A stretch of 64,000 bases of DNA from Pleurocapsa sp. PCC 7319 (GTDB lineage Bacteria > Cyanobacteriota > Cyanobacteriia > Cyanobacteriales > Xenococcaceae): contig NZ_KB235922.1 of NCBI RefSeq assembly GCF_000332195.1, forward strand, positions 5,181,322 through 5,245,321. The letters run 5' to 3'. The notes under the pieces are model-generated. The model ran no database searches and was not told the DNA's origin. It worked only from the letters and a program-made list of their open reading frames with translations. This document shows positions 28,206 to 36,160 of the stretch, piece after piece. The stretch's first letter is position 1. Each line of letters opens with the position of its first letter. The position numbers were made by a program, and so were the translations under genes.

Positions 28206-28676
28206 TCAGGCTCTTTCAGGTAAATTAGCTGCTGTGACTACTACCACAATCAAAAGTCCTAGAGTATCAACCAGAACATGACGTTTACGTCCTTTGATTT
28301 GCTTGGCACAATCGTATCCAACATCACGATGGATCATTGTTGCTGTCTTAATAGATTGACTATCCAAAACGGCTGCCGATGGACTGGGATGATGATCTTC
28401 AATTGCTCGAACCCATTTTCTCAACTGTTCATGAATACGTTCCCAGTCCCCACTGATGCGCCATTGTCTGAAGTAATGATAGACTGTTTTCCATTTCGGA
28501 AAATCATGTGGCAGTAAACACCAGGCACATCCAGCCACCAAGACGTAAAAAATTCCATCCATTACTCCTCTCATATCTACCGTTCGAGGACGACCGCCAG
28601 TTTTAGCTGCTGGGATTAAGCTTTTGATTATTTCCCATTGTTCATCGGTTAAATCGCTGCGATATGATTGTCTCAT
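28206..28676 (-). pseudogene. IS5-family transposase, N-terminal part (interrupted)
   Basis: Residues 1-153 or so of an IS5-family DDE transposase: MRQSYRSDLTDEQWEIIKSL at the start, then RRPRTVDMRGVMDGIFYVL-like HTH region, and the first catalytic Asp in AAVLDSQSIKTA. The true coding ends with AANLPERA at the insertion; the last bases to the TGA come from the IS4 end. The rest of the gene lies at 25806-26134. Start is ATG at 28676. Confidence 0.93.
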
Positions 28677-28842
28677 GACTCTCGTTTTCTGTCTTTTTAA
28701 GCTATTGACAGATTTAATTTAACGAGAGTTTTTCTAATTTTTATCAGCGATCAGCTTTGCTGGTACGCGGAGCGCAATCGCATTTATTTTGACTTTTTAG
28801 ACATCCTCTGAGTAATATTTTTGAAAATAGAGATACCAAGCC

Positions 28843-29637
28843 TTAAGCCCGATCTAATTTCGGGGGTTTAATGTCTAACCTGCCATCGGGAGAAATATTA
28901 ATTTCTGCCCCTAATTCTTTGAGTTTATTGAGAATATAGTCCTGAGTTTTAGGATCCTGACTATTAGATAAAACAGTCATCCAAGCTCCAAATTTTGCTT
29001 CAGTTGGATCGGGACCGGTCGCTAAGAATTTAGCTGTATTTTGAAAGCGATCTGCCATTTTGTTGCCTAAATCATCCTGGCGTAAACTTGCCCATTTAGA
29101 AGCCATTTTATAAGAATTTTTAGCTGCTTCAATATCACCCAAAAATAAAATTTCATCTGTAGCCTTATACGTCCAGAGAAAAAAAGGATAATAAGGATTT
29201 TTTGGATTAACTGTTTCTAAAGCTTGATTAATTAAATCTATGGTTTTTTCAGGTCGTGCTGCAAATAGAGAATTAGCAGTAGACATGACCAATTGAGACT
29301 GAATAAAATTAGGATCGCGATTGACTATATCTTCAAAATAATCTGTTACTAAAGAGTAACCTGTAACTTGTCTTGCTTCTCCATCTCCAAAATACTGAAC
29401 GAATTGTAAATAATTCCAATCAGCAAAAAGATTATCAAAGCCAAATACAGGCATCTTTTTTTGAAATTTTACTCTGGTCTTTAAATATTCTTCTTCTTCA
29501 AGATAATTACTTTTTTCTTCAAATGCCCTTAGTTGAGATAGTTGTTTTTTTTGAAGTTGAATCAAGCCTACAAAAATCAAAATTATACTAAGAGAGATAG
29601 AAACATATTTACCAAATTTTTGATTTAAAATTAACAT
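28843..29637 (-). CDS. Membrane-anchored helical-repeat protein next to pilins
   Basis: A 264-residue protein with an N-terminal transmembrane anchor (YVSISLSIILIFVGLIQLQK). The soluble helical body looks like degenerate tetratricopeptide units (DPNFIQSQLVMSTANSLFAA, FLGDIEAAKNSYKMASKWAS) and ends with an acidic C-terminus. It follows the second pilin gene after 32 bases on the same strand, so they are likely co-transcribed. It may assist pilus assembly or minor pilin handling, but that rests on position only. I do not recognise a named family. Confidence 0.65.
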   Translation of the reverse strand: MLILNQKFGKYVSISLSIILIFVGLIQLQKKQLSQLRAFEEKSNYLEEEEYLKTRVKFQKKMPVFGFDNLFADWNYLQFVQYFGDGEARQVTGYSLVTDYFEDIVNRDPNFIQSQLVMSTANSLFAARPEKTIDLINQALETVNPKNPYYPFFLWTYKATDEILFLGDIEAAKNSYKMASKWASLRQDDLGNKMADRFQNTAKFLATGPDPTEAKFGAWMTVLSNSQDPKTQDYILNKLKELGAEINISPDGRLDIKPPKLDRA

Positions 29638-29669
29638 TATTTTCCTACCAAGTAATTTAGATTTTTTAT

Positions 29670-30170
29670 TTAACGAATTTTAAATCCTCCATTAGTACAA
29701 GAATTCCCAGCAATATTAGGCGCTTCAACAGTATCTCCGACTTTTGCTGCCTGACAAAAAGCGAATTCATAAGCACCAGCATCATAGTAAATACCTATAG
29801 CGTAATCTCTAGTTACATTATTGATAGAGTCTATTGAAGTAGCTTTTTGTTTTACTAAAGAATTAGTAGCTATGTCAGGATTAGGATAATTATAGTATTC
29901 CCCAACAAAATTACCAGCCAACTTGACTAAAGTATCAGCAAACACTTGTTTTTCATAATGATGTGCTTGCTGAGCGCGAGCCATTGCTCCTAAATTATTT
30001 TTTGCCTCTGACTCTTTAGCTTTTCCAACTTGACCTAAAAAACTAGGTAAGGCTATAGCTGCTAGGATACCGACAATAATAACTACTACTAGCAATTCAA
30101 TTAAGGTAAAACCACTCTCGTGACTAGATTTCTTCTTCTGTAATAAAAGATATAAATATTTAACATTCAC
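29670..30170 (-). CDS. Type IV pilin-like protein
   Basis: A 166-residue prepilin. A 20-residue basic leader ends in Gly20, followed by the processed N-terminus FTLIELLVVVIIVGILAAIA with the conserved Glu5. This is a type IV prepilin peptidase site and the hydrophobic assembly helix. The globular part has a C-terminal pair of cysteines (about CQAAKVGD and SCTNGG) forming the usual D-loop. It should be a pilus subunit or minor pilin. It sits between pilA-like gene 30265-30789 and the helical-repeat gene, and is preceded by a hairpin that may lower its transcription. Confidence 0.92.
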   Translation of the reverse strand: MNVKYLYLLLQKKKSSHESGFTLIELLVVVIIVGILAAIALPSFLGQVGKAKESEAKNNLGAMARAQQAHHYEKQVFADTLVKLAGNFVGEYYNYPNPDIATNSLVKQKATSIDSINNVTRDYAIGIYYDAGAYEFAFCQAAKVGDTVEAPNIAGNSCTNGGFKIR

Positions 30171-30210
30171 TTTTAGTTTTTTTAAATCAGATTTTGTTTA
30201 TGAAATAAGT

Positions 30211-30240
30211 AAAAAAACAGGTAAATAATACCTGTTTTTT
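30211..30240. terminator. Bidirectional-looking hairpin between the two pilin genes
   Basis: AAAACAGGTA, short AT loop, TACCTGTTTT, with runs of A on the left and T on the right. On the minus strand it follows the first pilin gene by 25 bases with a T-run, a classical intrinsic terminator. Read-through would give the second pilin at a lower level. Confidence 0.85.
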
Positions 30241-30264
30241 CCAAATTTAAGTTAATACCAATAA

Positions 30265-30789
30265 CTAGCGAATCAAAGTAGTATCGGTAGGACAATCGGT
30301 AGCAGTCGCACCCGCAGGGGCTGCTACAGTACCTCCTACAGTGTCAGTTTGACAGACGATAGTAGCAAAAGCACCCGAACCATAAGAAACAGCACCAGCA
30401 TAATTTCTGACACCATTGTCGGCTGCCGCAGTCCCTGCATCTGCTGTAACAGTACCGAGATCAGCATCACCAGCGATGGTATAACTATAAATACTTGAAG
30501 TAGGAACTACAACTCCCAGTAGGTTATCAGCAAGAGTCAAATTAATACTATCAGCAAATGTAGGTCTTTCGATGCGATTAGCTTGCTGAGCTCTATTAAC
30601 TGCACCAACAGTAGTTTTGGCTTCAGTTTCACGAGCTTTACCAACTTGACCTAGTAGGTTGGGAAGAGCAACAGCAGCTAGTACACCGATGATAATTACA
30701 ACAACTAATAATTCAATTAAAGTAAAACCTTTATTACCTTTTTTGTTATTTAGGTTTTGTAATAATTTAGCAGTAAATACGTTATTCAT
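30265..30789 (-). CDS. pilA: Type IV major-pilin-like protein (PilA)
   Basis: A 174-residue prepilin with a 21-residue leader ending in Gly21, then FTLIELLVVVIIIGVLAAVA with Glu5 and the assembly helix. The Ala/Gly/Thr-rich globular domain has two cysteines near the end (VCQTDTV and DCPTDTT). This composition matches cyanobacterial PilA used for motility and DNA uptake. The long upstream gap and the terminator after it suggest it is the main, strongly transcribed pilin of the pair. The first about 60 mature residues are closely similar to the neighbouring pilin, so the two probably arose by duplication. Confidence 0.9.
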   Translation of the reverse strand: MNNVFTAKLLQNLNNKKGNKGFTLIELLVVVIIIGVLAAVALPNLLGQVGKARETEAKTTVGAVNRAQQANRIERPTFADSINLTLADNLLGVVVPTSSIYSYTIAGDADLGTVTADAGTAAADNGVRNYAGAVSYGSGAFATIVCQTDTVGGTVAAPAGATATDCPTDTTLIR

Positions 30790-31358
30790 GTTTATATCCT
30801 TCAGTTAATAAGTGTTTGTGTTTTGTGTGTTTGTTTAGGGTTTTGTTTTCCTATTTAGAAATTACCCCAAAGATCAGCAAAACATATCACCCTTAAAAAC
30901 TTTTTTTTAGAAATATTTGCTAATAGTTAAATAAAATGTTAACAGCGATCTAAATCACAATTTAGAAGGATATTTAAACACGATTAAATTGAAAGATTTG
31001 ATTATTTTGCCTACTTAGCCTTACAAATTATGGGCTACCGTGTCCAGACAAATTAATTAATTTCTCGACGTAATCGATTTAAGCGCTAATCAAAAAACGA
31101 GGTCAACAACGTACGGATGCCATTCATGTCTTGGCTACAATTCGGAGGTTGACACTCCCACAGCTAGAAGCTGTGGGATTCTTGATTCATCCCAAGACAA
31201 GCATTCATCAGAGATGAAATCCGAATTAGATGGTTAGAGGTCAACAGCGATCGCGACTTGAACCAAGCGCTTTTGACCACACCCTTGATACGGGGACACG
31301 GAGAATGAATTGAGTCCCCGCCACAATATCATCCCGCAGAGATGCAATGCCAAAAAAA
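30790..31358. other. Intergenic region upstream of pilA, with an IS605-type relic
   Basis: The AT-rich first 230 bases should hold the pilA promoter. From 31149 to about 31345 lies a solo IS605-type right end (listed separately). No coding region is seen. Confidence 0.5.
31149..31345 (-). mobile_element. Solo right end of an IS200/IS605-type element (tnpB side)
   Basis: On the minus strand it reads TCTTGGGATGAATCAAGAAT, a perfect 9-base-pair hairpin (CCCACAGCT, loop, AGCTGTGGG; 31157-31177), then AGTGTCAA at the outer end (31149). The same three-part module occurs on the plus strand at 33837-33894 with a different hairpin sequence. Inside it, GGGGAC and GTCCCC can pair around 31300. In tnpB elements this zone is the right end and omega-RNA source. 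No tnpB is attached, so it is a relic or a minimal mobile unit. The inner limit at 31345 is approximate. Confidence 0.7.
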
Positions 31359-31568
31359 CTAACCCAATACTATCGTCTCCGCAGAATTAAATGCATTGAT
31401 ATTGCTTACGTCCAGATTATTCTGCTGACAAAAATCAAAAATCTCTTGATACTGCTGTTGTTGCTTATTTATATGTTGATACTCACTTTTATGTTGTAGT
31501 TCACTTGCAGTTTCTTTATTGCCTGAGTTTGTGTCGTTTTTACTCCAAGTTTCCAAAAAACTTTTCAT
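31359..31568 (-). CDS. Doubtful small Gln-rich ORF
   Basis: A 69-residue frame starting MKSFLETWSKNDTNSGNKET, with a polar Gln/Asn-rich sequence and no recognised domain. The ATG lies in the T-run of the ccsA terminator, so it would be read only by read-through or from a promoter inside ccsA, and it lacks a Shine-Dalgarno. It may be a non-coding frame. Confidence 0.25.
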   Translation of the reverse strand: MKSFLETWSKNDTNSGNKETASELQHKSEYQHINKQQQQYQEIFDFCQQNNLDVSNINAFNSAETIVLG

Positions 31569-31569
31569 A

Positions 31570-31597
31570 AAAAAAGGATGCTCTGAAAGACATCCTC
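31570..31597 (-). terminator. Rho-independent terminator of ccsA
   Basis: On the minus strand AGGATG, loop, CATCCT is followed by seven T. It begins about 30 bases after the ccsA stop. Confidence 0.75.
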
Positions 31598-31626
31598 TAA
31601 TTTAGAGCGAAAAATTAAAATTATTA

Positions 31627-32628
31627 TCAGAAAAACCAACCGTAGGAATGTAGACCTTTACCTAATAAGTTAACTCCTAAGTAACAAACCCAAACGACGA
31701 CAAAGCCGATCGCCGCCAAAATAGCAGGTTTTCTACCTTGCCAACCGCGAGTAATTCTAGCATGGAGATAGGCCGCAAATACCAACCAGGTGATAAATGC
31801 CCAGGTTTCTTTAGGGTCCCAACTCCAATATGAACCCCAAGCTTCGTTCGCCCAAACACCGCCAGCAATGATACCGATAGTTAATAAAGGAAACCCTAAA
31901 CCAATTACGCGATAGCTAATATTATCCAAAGTGTCAGCCAGACTCAGGCGTTCGGGAGACAGTTTGACAGTTTCGGTTTGAGGTAAATCTAGAACTGCGG
32001 TGTTACCAGTAGCCGAAGTACTCGCAAAAACACTATCTGCACTGGAAGCAGGATTTAAGCTCGTCTTTTGCTTTACACGATCGCGAAAACTACCAGTACC
32101 TACTGAACTACCTTTTAGTTCAACTTTTTGTCCACGAGTCACAATTAAAAAACCAATAGCGATCGCGCTGCCCACCATCAAAGTAGAATAGCTGAGCATC
32201 ATAACGCTGACGTGCATCATTAACCAATTTGATTTTAGTGCTGGTACTAATGGTGCAGACTGCTGCATTTCCACCGGTAAACTCAAGGCAGCAAAAGCTG
32301 TAATTCCCATCGCTACTGGGCTAGTAACCACTCCGACTAAACGACTCCGACTCATTCTTTCGGCGATAAAGTGAATAGTGGTAATGCCCCAAGCCAGAAA
32401 GAATAAAGATTCATAAAGATTGCTCAGGGGAAAATAACCAGCCTCTAACCAACGGGAACCTAATAAGGTAGCCATACAAAGATTGGCGATCGCCATGCCT
32501 GTAGTTCCCAGAGTTGCTAAATAGGGAAGGTTCGGAAAAGCTGCACCACCCCAGTAGATCAACATAGTGACTAGTAAAACCCCAAAAGAGGTGTTATCTA
32601 AAAAACTCTCAAGTGCAATTAAATCCAT
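31627..32628 (-). CDS. ccsA: Cytochrome c biogenesis protein CcsA (annotated as CcsB in some systems)
   Basis: A 333-residue haem-handling membrane protein of the system II cytochrome c maturation pathway. It has the tryptophan-rich haem-binding motif [20 protein letters not shown], flanking histidines in membrane helices (for example MMHVSVMML) and about eight helices. It moves haem across the thylakoid or plasma membrane for attachment to apocytochromes c by CcsB (Ccs1), which is not in the window. A polar insert of about 50 residues ([20 protein letters not shown] and after) separates the two halves. ATG start; followed by its own terminator. Confidence 0.94.
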   Translation of the reverse strand: MDLIALESFLDNTSFGVLLVTMLIYWGGAAFPNLPYLATLGTTGMAIANLCMATLLGSRWLEAGYFPLSNLYESLFFLAWGITTIHFIAERMSRSRLVGVVTSPVAMGITAFAALSLPVEMQQSAPLVPALKSNWLMMHVSVMMLSYSTLMVGSAIAIGFLIVTRGQKVELKGSSVGTGSFRDRVKQKTSLNPASSADSVFASTSATGNTAVLDLPQTETVKLSPERLSLADTLDNISYRVIGLGFPLLTIGIIAGGVWANEAWGSYWSWDPKETWAFITWLVFAAYLHARITRGWQGRKPAILAAIGFVVVWVCYLGVNLLGKGLHSYGWFF

Positions 32629-32960
32629 AATTTTGTTCTAGAACCGTTCTTAAATTCCCGACTGGCAATTGTTTGATATTCAGTATCATCCAATCAGTGT
32701 ATTTTGCTATTATCTCTCTTTACTTTAGTTTAGAGGCAAGTCGGTAGTCTAGGTCACTCTTGAAGCTGTAAGCTCTAAGCCATAATCTTTAAGCTTTAAT
32801 AAACTACCCGCATAGTAGCTGATAATTTATAGCTAGTATGGATTAGAAGCCTCGCTCTTTAAGGAGTATATAGTAGGGAGGAGTTTAAGCTCCATTCTGC
32901 TACTTAGCTGATAGCTGATAGCTAGTAGACAAAATCTCAAAAATACTTAAAATTGATTGA
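32629..32960. other. Intergenic region with short AGCTGAT-type tandem repeats
   Basis: 332-base spacer upstream of ccsA and downstream of the DUF1295 gene. It contains AGCT-rich word repeats, clearest at 32906-32930 (TAGCTGATAGCTGATAGCTA). Such heptamer tracts are common between cyanobacterial genes. No gene is seen. Confidence 0.5.
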
Positions 32961-33623
32961 TTAACTATTAATTGCTGCTTCTGATTGCTCGGACTTTGCT
33001 AATTTATTGATAAATAATTTTGGTAATAGTAAACCCGAATGCTCTTTATAGGCAGCAAACTCTGGATAGCGTGAAAGAGACTGATCTTTCTTCCGCATAT
33101 TGGGCACAAATACTAAGGAAACAAAAACTCCCAAAATTAAAAAGGGTAGCCAGTGTTGCGCTAACATGGCAAAACCAAGATAAATTAAGATTTCGCCTAA
33201 ATAGTTAGGGTTACGACTACGACTAAAGAAACCCTCGGTAATTAAGCCTTTTTGATATTTAAGAGTGAAATACTTTTGAGCATCGCTACCGTAATGAAGC
33301 ATTATTCCCGTTAGATTAGTGGCGATCGCCATACAGATTAAAGCAGCAGAAGGTGTGATATTACTGCTAATCAGGATATAGGGAGCAACCCAATATAAAC
33401 CCAACAGAATGAAAGTAAAAATTCCCATCGGGACGGATATGTCTTCTTCCCACTTAGGATCTGGATAAAGACTGTCTTTAACTAACCACAACATACCGTA
33501 AGTTCCATGAAGAGCAAGGTATACCCAAGGAGCGATCGTAAAATTTTGATAAAAAGCCATTAATCCTAAAATATAGGCAAAGGTGAGAAATTTATGTAAA
33601 TTAATTGCGTGTTTTATCTTCAT
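32961..33623 (-). CDS. Integral-membrane methyltransferase (DUF1295/isoprenylcysteine-type)
   Basis: A 220-residue protein with about five membrane helices. The conserved C-terminal motif is GLITEGFFSRSRNPNYLGEI, ending in SRYPEFAAYKEHSGLLLPKL. This Gly..RNPNYxGE pattern is shared by the steroid 5-alpha-reductase C-terminal/DUF1295 and isoprenylcysteine methyltransferase (ICMT) families, in which it binds NADPH or SAM. The substrate is unknown; a lipid or isoprenoid is likely. The start is an ATG. Solo IS605 right-end sequence begins right behind its promoter region. Confidence 0.85.
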   Translation of the reverse strand: MKIKHAINLHKFLTFAYILGLMAFYQNFTIAPWVYLALHGTYGMLWLVKDSLYPDPKWEEDISVPMGIFTFILLGLYWVAPYILISSNITPSAALICMAIATNLTGIMLHYGSDAQKYFTLKYQKGLITEGFFSRSRNPNYLGEILIYLGFAMLAQHWLPFLILGVFVSLVFVPNMRKKDQSLSRYPEFAAYKEHSGLLLPKLFINKLAKSEQSEAAINS

Positions 33624-33660
33624 TTATTTTTTATCTAAATTATTTATTTCAGCAAAAAAT

Positions 33661-33894
33661 ATTTTAGCGGTCGGGCAGACCGTGTTGCGGTGCGACCCTG
33701 GCGATTTTCAATCGCCCAAGGAACGCGCACCAAGACATGCTTGTGGATCAAGCTCTAGCGGTGAAGCAGTCCGTTGGCGGGGTTCACCCGCTTAAAGGAA
33801 CTGCTGAACCCTTTAGGGGGATGCGTCAAAGACGGATCTAGCTATCTTGGGATGAATCAAGAATCCCCTCGCCTTCTAGGCAGGGGAGTGTCAA
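33661..33894 (+). mobile_element. Solo right end of an IS200/IS605-type element with structured omega-RNA-like region
   Basis: Plus-strand counterpart of 31149-31345. Three hairpins precede the end: CGGTC/GACCG (33668-33682), GGCGATT/AATCGCC (33700-33716), and GCAGT/ACTGC enclosing GCGGG/CCCGC (33766-33804). Then TCTTGGGATGAATCAAGAAT, the terminal hairpin CCCC..GCCT-TCT-AGGC..GGGG (33865-33886), and AGTGTCAA ending at 33894. Such stem-rich sequence before the right end is where tnpB elements encode their guide omega-RNA. No tnpB frame is attached. The G+C content is clearly above the surroundings. Confidence 0.75.
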
Positions 33895-33960
33895 AAGAGT
33901 ATTGTTTCCAGAATTTCAGCTAAAAGAAATATTTTTGGGGTTTAATTCCTTCCTTTAATT

Positions 33961-34380
33961 TTAACTAGCTGATTCCTCAGGGACAAATTTCAAAGAAACA
34001 CCATTCATACAATAGCGTTGACCTGTAGGTTTAGGTCCATCATTAAACACATGACCTAGATGTCCACCACAGCGATCGCAATGTACTTCGGTTCTCGTCA
34101 TAAATAAAGAGCGATCAACAGTTGTACCGACTGCGTCTTCAAGTGGTTGATAGAAACTGGGCCATCCTGTACCACTATTGAATTTAGTATCAGAACTAAA
34201 TAAAGGTTGACCACAACCAGCACAGAAATAAGTTCCCTCTGAGTATACTTTATCCAAAGGACTTGTTCCTGCTCGCTCTGTGCCATGTTTGCGTAAGACT
34301 CGATATTGTTCAGGAGTAAGAGCTTCTTTCCATTCCTGTTCGCTTTTTTGAATTTCGTATTGATTTTCTGAAGTTGCCAT
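33961..34380 (-). CDS. msrB: Peptide methionine-(R)-S-oxide reductase MsrB
   Basis: A 139-residue enzyme from ATG 34380 that repairs oxidised methionine (R-isomer) in proteins. Two zinc-binding CxxC pairs are visible ([10 protein letters not shown] and [10 protein letters not shown]). The catalytic core is [10 protein letters not shown] and [11 protein letters not shown] with the active-site Cys. Length is typical. An upstream hydrophobic extension to 34413 exists in frame, but the ATG at MATSENQ gives the normal family start. No signal peptide from that start, so cytoplasmic. Confidence 0.95.
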   Translation of the reverse strand: MATSENQYEIQKSEQEWKEALTPEQYRVLRKHGTERAGTSPLDKVYSEGTYFCAGCGQPLFSSDTKFNSGTGWPSFYQPLEDAVGTTVDRSLFMTRTEVHCDRCGGHLGHVFNDGPKPTGQRYCMNGVSLKFVPEESAS

Positions 34381-34521
34381 AATAACTAAATTGATAATTA
34401 TGAAGAATTGCAAATATTATTATTATGATTCACTTTTTAATCTAGGTGGGAATCAGATCTAAAAAATAGACTTTTAGATAAATCAATTGTTCTGTACTTA
34501 CCATCGTTACCGAAGTTTAAG

Positions 34522-35391
34522 CTATCTAGATTCCAAGGTAATCATCGTAACTTCCGGGGGACAGAAAAAACGACCAGGAAGATAAGTACCTAAGCCTCGA
34601 TTAACATACAGTTGGTTGATACCTACCTGGTGCCAACCCTCCGACCAATTCCAATGCTTGACAACCTTGGCACAGTCTTTGAGGTAGGGAAGATGATTAC
34701 GCAGAGATTTAGGCACATATTTCCTGATTTTGGGTAAAACAGCAATTAGGGGACCGTATTCGGGAATCACGATTTGTCCACCGTGAGTATGTCCAGAAAG
34801 CTGTAGATCTACTCGCCATTGCTTCAGTACCACAGCGGAGTCAGGATTATGAGACAAGACAATACGGGGAATATCCGTGGGAATTTGCTCTAGTACAGGG
34901 GCTGGGTTGAATTCTCCTGACCATAAATCGGCTAAACCGGCGATCGCCAAACCATCACCCAGTGGATAAACTACTTCATTCCACAATATCTTGAGGTTAA
35001 TTTGAGCTAGAGCTTCGATTATTTTCTGTCCCGCAGATGGGGGAATTGCATCGTGATTGCCTAAACAACCATACACTCCATATTTACTTTTTAATTGCTT
35101 TAGGCGTGTCGCCAATTTATAAATGGGTTGGGGGTTGTCGGTAACAAAATCTCCCGTGATAATAACTAAATCTGGATTGGCTTGATTACTGAGAGCGATC
35201 GCCTGTTGTAGAGTTGATTCTGATAAACGTATCCCGTCATAGTGTAAGTCTGATAGTTGAACTATTTTGGTGCCAGACAAATGAGAGGGTAAATTCTTAA
35301 TGGCGATCGCAATTTTCTCTACTTTAATTGGTTCAGTAATAATCAAGCTCATCTCATACCCTTTTGGAATTAATATTACTTTAACCAACAT
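34522..35391 (-). CDS. Metallophosphoesterase (calcineurin-like, YkuE/YaeI type)
   Basis: In this 289-residue protein all metal-binding motifs are present in order: QLSDLHYDG, TGDFVTDN, GNHDAIPPS, LSHNPD and SGHTHGGQ. They coordinate two metal ions. The last part (LYVNRGLGTYLPGRFFCPPE) is typical of the YkuE/YaeI group, which removes phosphate from lipid or small molecules near the membrane. The start at 35391 or an internal Met at 35352 (MSLIITEPIKV) are both possible; the latter fits the family better. The substrate is unknown. It is divergent from the neighbour at 35430 across 38 bases. Confidence 0.9.
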   Translation of the reverse strand: MLVKVILIPKGYEMSLIITEPIKVEKIAIAIKNLPSHLSGTKIVQLSDLHYDGIRLSESTLQQAIALSNQANPDLVIITGDFVTDNPQPIYKLATRLKQLKSKYGVYGCLGNHDAIPPSAGQKIIEALAQINLKILWNEVVYPLGDGLAIAGLADLWSGEFNPAPVLEQIPTDIPRIVLSHNPDSAVVLKQWRVDLQLSGHTHGGQIVIPEYGPLIAVLPKIRKYVPKSLRNHLPYLKDCAKVVKHWNWSEGWHQVGINQLYVNRGLGTYLPGRFFCPPEVTMITLESR

Positions 35392-35429
35392 TAATCATTT
35401 TCTGAGGTCTTTTTAAGATATAGATCTTT

Positions 35430-35966
35430 ATGTCGGTCGTTATTTGTCCTGGTATTCATGCACCTCAATTAACAGAGGATTTTGTTCAAGACATTAAAAA
35501 CAACACAGTTGACCAAAATTGGTTGATTTTTCCAACTACCAAATATCGACCCTACCTTGCTATCGATATTTATCTATGGCTCAAACAGAATCAACTTATG
35601 CCTGCTGAGTCTCAACCTCTACACTTTATCGCCTTTAGTGCTGGAGTTGTCGGGGCAATTGGTGCAGCTTGGGCTTGGCAGTTTCAAGGAGGGAAGATTG
35701 CCAGCTTTGTTGCTTTAGATGGCTGGGGAATGCCTTTATTAGGTAATTTCCCAATTTATCGAATTAGCCATGATTATTTTACTCATTGGAGTTCGGCTCT
35801 TTTAGGTGCTGGAAAAGAAGGCTTTTATGCCGATCCTGAGGTCGAACATCTAGACTTATGGCGATCGCCCAGCAATTGTAGCGGATGGCGAGTAAATAAT
35901 TCTGGTCTAAAGACTCGTGATTCTCTAACTAATTACTTGATAAATATCATCGATTCCTCACATTAA
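35430..35966 (+). CDS. Small alpha/beta-hydrolase-like protein, conserved in cyanobacteria
   Basis: In this 178-residue protein the first strand ends VICPGIHAP and a nucleophile-elbow-like segment reads FIAFSAGVVGAIGAAWAW, with Ser as the possible nucleophile. Later DGWGMPLL and HLDLWRSPSN could carry the acid and a histidine. It is shorter than standard hydrolases and may be non-enzymatic. It starts at an ATG, divergent from the metallophosphoesterase. Function unknown. Confidence 0.65.
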   Translation: MSVVICPGIHAPQLTEDFVQDIKNNTVDQNWLIFPTTKYRPYLAIDIYLWLKQNQLMPAESQPLHFIAFSAGVVGAIGAAWAWQFQGGKIASFVALDGWGMPLLGNFPIYRISHDYFTHWSSALLGAGKEGFYADPEVEHLDLWRSPSNCSGWRVNNSGLKTRDSLTNYLINIIDSSH

Positions 35967-36021
35967 TCAAGTAATTAGTCGCTGAAATAAGGAACCTATG
36001 ATTACCACAATATATAATTAT

Positions 36022-36040
36022 TCGAGGGTCGCTCCCTCGA
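36022..36040. repeat. Short stem-loop between genes
   Basis: TCGAGGG, loop TCGCT, CCCTCGA, a perfect 7-base-pair stem 56 bases after the preceding stop and 120 bases before ilvB. No T-run follows, so it is either a weak terminator or a dispersed palindrome. Confidence 0.45.
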
Positions 36041-36160
36041 CAGAGAGAACAAACTAACTTATATTAGTAAATTTAACCTTAAAAATTAAGCTAGTTTTTT
36101 GTTGCAGATTAGACAGCAAAATTTACAATAAAAGATAAGAAAATTAGGCGGATAGCAAGC

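Larger units (their letters stand above)
26143..28209 (-). mobile_element. IS4-family (Tn5/IS50-like) insertion sequence with passenger gene
   Basis: A 2067-base element inserted in the IS5 transposase gene. The ends are long inverted repeats: both begin CTGACTTTTCACGGCATCTT and stay similar for about 55 bases, to a TTCGCTAAC motif. It is flanked by an exact 8-base target duplication GCTCTTTC (26135-26142 and 28210-28217). It encodes a complete transposase (26684-28084) and a second protein (26196-26588), both on the minus strand. Intact ends, an intact transposase and an exact duplication indicate recent insertion and possible activity. Confidence 0.93.
25783..28808 (-). mobile_element. IS5-family insertion sequence, interrupted and decayed
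   Basis: Ends are 17-base inverted repeats (GAGGATGTCTGAAAAGT at left, GAGGATGTCTAAAAAGT at right, one mismatch). The element is flanked by a 3-base duplication TGA (25780-25782 and 28809-28811), the T-N-A type of the IS5/IS1031 group. Removing the inner element at 26143-28209 and one copy of its 8-base duplication leaves a 951-base element, normal for the family. Its single transposase frame runs on the minus strand and is broken three ways: the insertion, a TGA at 26083-26085 and a 4-base duplication at 26023-26030. Confidence 0.93.
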
